Assembly: GCF_030272615.1 (NCBI RefSeq)
Contig: NC_081405.1
Coordinates: forward strand, 648,991,420 to 649,055,419
Direction: 5' to 3'
Source: Cryptomeria japonica
Lineage: Eukaryota; Streptophyta; Pinopsida; Cupressales; Cupressaceae
Length of the DNA stretch: 64,000 bases
The notes below the pieces were generated by a model, which searched no databases, had not been told where the DNA came from, and saw only the letters and a program-made list of their open reading frames with translations. Of the stretch, positions 60,105 to 64,000 are shown piece after piece (position 1 is the stretch's first letter; the number at the start of each line of letters is the position of its first letter). Position numbers and translations under genes: made by a program.

Positions 60105-61321
60105 TGTAGCATCCTAAAATTGCGACACTTGCAATTTCGACCGCATTTGGGTCTTCATGATGGCGATGCAACACGGAACCTGAATGGAGACCCCGAAACT
60201 TGTTCATGACATCAAAAACTACATTTTTCAGCACCCTAGCTTGATCCTCCTTGCACCCTGCTGTCCCTGGAGGTGGGACCATGGCACCCAGCACCCTGGT
60301 CCCCCAGGACCATGGCGCCCAGCGGTTTGGTCCCTGGCCCTATTTTGGGCCCGGTCTCTTTTGGGGCCTCAGGTCTTTATGTTTGCAATTTGGGAAATAT
60401 TGTTTCCTGGTCGGCCTAAGGTCGGAAAAATCAGTCTATCAACCCTAATTGACAAGTATATAAACTACATTTCCTCTCCCATTTTGGTAAGATGGAAAAA
60501 AGGGCGGAAGCGATACTCAAACATTCAAGCATTCAAGCATTCAAGCATTCCTTCAAGCAATTGATCATTCTAAGTCTCCATTCAAGGCTAAGTGTTGCAT
60601 TCAAGACAAGGATTCAACCATTGAAGAGGAGATCACATACAACATACAACATACAACAACATCTACACCTTCGCATGTAAGAATACAAACATTCTTACAA
60701 CAAGGTATCAGTACTTGTTTACATTACAATCATTTACAACAATTTCTCATTTCTTGGTTAATTCCAAAACTGGGGTTTGACCTAAGGGAAAACCCCTAAT
60801 CCCTAACCCCCCAATCATCCTCTCTTTTCTGTGTGTAGGTTGTAGGTACGCGGTTGTAATTGAAGATCTGGAATCCTTGTGCAGAGACGAACAGATCCCC
60901 CTTCATTTCGCGGATTTTTCGGAGGACCGTGTGCATGCCAGGCACCATCGTCCCGTCAACTTTCACTCAAATTTGTAGGAAAACATCGTCTCGACATTTT
61001 ACTGCTAATTACAGGTCCGCAGCTTCATCCTATATCCCTATCTCTGTTTATAAGCGAATCTTTCTCACTTTTCATGAATTCCTAGCTTAATCCTTTTATC
61101 CACATTCTTTACAAAAGAGGGTAGCCTTACTGTCTTAACCCGTGAAACTCATTTAGAATCCAATCTTGCATTCTGTGGGATTGGATCTTGTGGGTTTCAA
61201 CCCCTCTTTTGAATGTAAAGTCTCTCCTAAGTGAAAACTGTCAACCTTAGTGACCTCCTTCCCCTCTCCTCGGAGTGGTGGGGGGAACACTTAGGGTTCG
61301 CTCGTGATTTTCCGCTTTACA
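60105..61321 (+). repeat. 3' LTR of element B
   Basis: TGTAGCATCC to TTTACA, 1217 bp, followed by GTTTG at 61322-61326. Confidence 0.93.
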
Positions 61322-62228
61322 GTTTGTAAGCCACTTTTGGCAAACCTTATGAAAGAAACTAGGCACAAAACTTTCATTTTCATCAACATACCATCCACAA
61401 TAAAATGGTCAAACTGAACTAGTTAATAGATCCTTAGGTAACTTGTTGAGATGTCTCGCAAAACAACATGGACAAGCTTGGGATCTAGTATTGGGTCAAG
61501 AAGAGTATGCCTACAATGATTCAGTTAATAGGAGCACATGTTAGAGTCCATTTGAGATAGTATATGGATGTCATCCTAGGGGCATCTTAGAGCTTAGAGA
61601 TCTTAGTTCTATGGACCATAGAAGTGCGCAAGGTGAAAACATTGCAGAGAATATAAAAGAGATACATGAGCAGGTCAAGAAGACATTGCAACAGCACAAT
61701 GAGAAGTACAAGGCACTAGCAGATAAAACAGGAAGAGAACTACACTACAAGGTTGGTGATCTAGTATTGGCCTACTTCAGGAAGGAGAGGCTACCCAAGG
61801 GACAACCTAGTAAGCTATGGATGAAGAAGATTGGACCTCTTAGGGTAATGCATAAGTTTGGTAATAATTCCTATGAGTTAGAGTTACCTCCAAACGTGGG
61901 CATCTCACCAATCTTCAATGTATGTGATTTGTATCCATACAAAGGGTCTCAGACAACTGCAAATCAAGAAGAAACTACTGCTATTGAAGATGTAGACTGG
62001 TTAAAAGATTTACCTACAAGCCAACTGGTCACATTGGAATGCATTTTGGAGTCTAATATTGTGAGAAGGACTAGGAAAGGAGTCTATAAAGAATATGTAA
62101 TCAAATGGACAAGACTACTAGAGTCAAAGGCTACATGGATGTCAGACAGATATATATTACAACATGGTACCACTATTCAAGCCTTATCCACTCAAGAGAC
62201 TTGAGTTCTTCTTACCCCCGGAGCATGG
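61322..62228 (+). pseudogene. Chromovirus A integrase, second part, with chromodomain
   Basis: Resumes with VSHFWQTL then a TGA. The Gypsy core continues (61400-61600), then 61611-62204 is open: KVGDLVLAYFRKERLP, KIGPLRVMHKFGNNSY, and a chromodomain at residues about 143-183 (ECILESNIVRR, YVIKWTRLLESKATW). Chromodomains direct integration towards particular chromatin. The internal region ends with CCCCCGGAGCATGG before the LTR; a typical polypurine tract is not clear. Confidence 0.87.
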
Positions 62229-63801
62229 TGTAGGGGCACTTAACCAATTTTTGGTGTATTGATTCCAGGAGATTGGAATCATGTTGTTTTGATTTTTAAT
62301 ATGGTCAAGAGGTCTTTGAATAAGTGCTCAAATGTTTGTAAGAACCCTAAGAGTTACTGTTTGGCCAATTTTGGCATATGAGCTGTTAAGGGTGCCAAGT
62401 AGAGCACTTACTAGAATAAGTTGTTATTGAGTTAGAATAGGTTGGTTTGATATTGTTTAGAGGTTTTTAAGGTCATTTGAATCATTTGAAAGTGACCTAG
62501 GTTGGATTTGAGCAAAGTTGCTCACCTATGCAAAAAGTTGTAAAAGTTGCTCATAGCAACTTTTGCAACATTGGCACTTTCATCACCAACGGCTAGTTGG
62601 TTGTCTTTATCAGTTAAAAGAATTTTGTAACCAACCCAAGGCCGAGATAAGGCTTGGGAAGACCGATGAGAATGGTTGGTTGAAGAATTGGATCAAGAAG
62701 AGAAAGTTTAGCCTTTCCAAAACTGAGTGTCCAATGAGTATTGTGATTCTTGACTGGTTTGTATGGCCTGTACAGATTTTCAAGTCCAAATCAGGGCATG
62801 GAATATTAGAGCAGTGTCATATCTTTCATTTGTTGGTGGTTTGAATTTTTTAAGTGTTGTAGGTTGCAATTTATTGGTATTTTGGTGCAGGCGGGTTCTA
62901 AAGACCTAAAAACTAGGGTTTGAGGACTCTATGGCCCCTACCTAGCATTCCATGGTGGATTTTTGTACTGAAGCCTTATGGAATGTTAGGTGGACTTGTA
63001 TATTATGTTTTCTTTTTGGTTTTAAGATAGGGAAGGCTAAAATTCAGATTTGCCACCATACTCAGGCTTGGCACGTTGAGTTGGCAAGCATTGGGGATTA
63101 TGGACAGTAGGCCCTAGTTGGGTAAATTCAATGGATGGGATTGAGACAAGGTTGGATGTTCAGACCTAAAACAACCACCAGATTCCTTGAGCAATTGGAC
63201 TGGTGGAGACATTCAAGCAAATTCCTATTTAGTAGGCTTAAAAGGAGGGAATTAGGCCTAGTAAGGGTTAGGAAGGTTGGAGACCAAACCCATGTCCAAT
63301 TTTGCGATATTGTATGAAGCTTCCAAAAGGGCATCTGAAAAGATAAAGAGTTCATAGGGGTGTTCAAGACTCTTGACAGATAACTGCAAAATACCTCGCT
63401 GGTAGGGCTAATTGTACTAGGTCTCCTAGTAGGCCTCAAAGAGCAGATCGGCCCTAAAGCTTTGAATCGGTAAACTCCAATGTCCTAAAGAAAGGGATAG
63501 GGTTGTAATATTAAGGAAAATCATCCCTAAGTGTGTCAGTCTTGTGTGAGTGAAGATCCTATAGTAGAGGGGGTTGGCTCTAGGTTAAGGAGTGAGAAGG
63601 TGTTGGGAAGGAACGTCTCTATTAAGGAGTGTTGGATACTCTCAAAACAAGAGGTGGTCACCTTAGTCTAAGGACCTTGTAAGAGTGGGCCCTACAACCC
63701 TTGGAGGGTTGGAAAGTGTGGAACCATTGGATGGTTCAAGAGACAACTTGAAGAGACATCAAGAGTAAGCAAACCTATTAGGAGAGTCTATCCACTCTAC
63801 A
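62229..63801 (+). repeat. Shared LTR of chromovirus A and a second copy
   Basis: TGTAGGGGCACTTAACC to CTCTACA, 1573 bp. The base after it starts a new internal region instead of host DNA, so it serves as 3' LTR of one unit and 5' LTR of the next. Hairpin at 62537-62569. Confidence 0.88.
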
Positions 63802-64000
63802 TCAGATTGGTATCAGAACCACTTGATTGAACAAATTGGTGTATGTCAGACCAAGAGGTAGATTCAAAAGCCAAAGGCATGCCACCTAAGGCAATGATTC
63901 AAGAGGCCATTAGGAAGTTGGTCCAAGACATGCTTAGTGAAGCCCGAGAGCAAGACACCAAGAAAGGTAAGGGCAATGTCACAGAGTGGGGTGATGAAAC
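63802..64000 (+). mobile_element. Start of a second chromovirus A internal region
   Basis: TCAGATTGGTATCAGAACC (primer site) and then the same leader as 49781 onward. The gag start at 63843 (MSDQEVDSKAKGMPPKAM) is open to the window end, 52 codons, with no frameshift. The first copy has a one-base loss near 49930. Confidence 0.85.

Larger units (their letters stand above)
53551..61321 (+). mobile_element. Element B: complete non-autonomous Gag-protease LTR element
   Basis: 7,771 bp. LTRs of equal length (53551-54767 and 60105-61321, 1217 bp each), very similar (three differences in the first 76 bp), exact GTTTG duplication, primer site and polypurine tract. The single long frame 55947-59360 has Gag and protease domains; no RT, RNase H or integrase is found in the remaining 745 bp before the 3' LTR. 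Such Gag-only elements rely on other elements for pol functions. Gag and zinc-knuckle type suggest a Tat-related source. A third LTR of the family is at 14-1254. Confidence 0.9.
48189..63801 (+). mobile_element. Element A: Ty3/Gypsy chromovirus (interrupted)
   Basis: LTRs 48189-49780 and 62229-63801 (TGTAGGGGCA...CTCTACA). Internal order is gag, protease, RT, RNase H, integrase, chromodomain. The wording of the RT ([23 protein letters not shown]) and the chromodomain place it among chromoviruses of the CRM/Galadriel side; the exact clade is not certain. Element B is inserted in the integrase at 53551-61321. Numerous stop codons at Trp, Gln or Arg positions show that it is dead. A further internal copy follows the right LTR, so the element is part of a tandem. 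Confidence 0.88.

Overview
The window is nuclear DNA from a seed plant with a large, transposon-rich genome. Evidence: one intron-containing plant gene surrounded by nested LTR retrotransposons and L1-type LINEs, with most element reading frames decayed by stop codons and frameshifts. A gymnosperm-like genome would fit (many old elements retained, long spacers), but the sequence alone does not prove it. I see no rRNA or tRNA gene, no CRISPR and no bacterial operon.

Layout. 1-1254: the 5' LTR (minus strand) of a retroelement called family B here, inserted in a LINE. 1255-4030: 3' part of that LINE. 4200-5500: degenerate direct repeats. 6140-8982 (minus): the only clear host gene, three exons, encoding a BMT5-like (DUF2431) rRNA uridine-N3-methyltransferase, with a TATA box at 9064-9071. 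9959-10617: a Copia-like LTR plus primer site. 11340-11823: a gag scrap. 12382-45374: a 33-kb minus-strand Ty3/Gypsy Tat-lineage complex bounded by two similar LTRs with near-matching target duplications (GTATA/GTATC). Nested in it are a full-length LINE (19840-27919, duplication AACAATGGT, inserted in the Tat reverse transcriptase), a diverged internal Tat LTR (to 33659) next to an opposite-strand plant-mobile-domain (PMD) gene, and a Copia-like non-autonomous element D (35546-42103, duplication ATGTT). 45375-48188: spacer. 48189-64000: a Ty3/Gypsy chromovirus (element A), interrupted in its integrase by a complete family-B element (53551-61321, duplication GTTTG). A second copy of the chromovirus internal region starts right after its right-hand LTR, so this is a tandem array.

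Most notable content. (1) The PMD gene inside the Tat complex has its own TATA box, a start codon and a canonical GT-AG intron; the intron holds 15 exact AGCGCT palindromes about 20 bp apart. (2) The full-length LINE carries an extra ORF3 downstream of its RNase H. (3) Element D has a long extra reading frame instead of reverse transcriptase and integrase, and part of it resembles the LINE ORF3. (4) Element B encodes only Gag and protease in one 1,138-codon frame broken by exactly three TGA codons. Transposition relations: LINE and D jumped into the Tat complex, and B jumped into the chromovirus. The host gene is independent of all of them.
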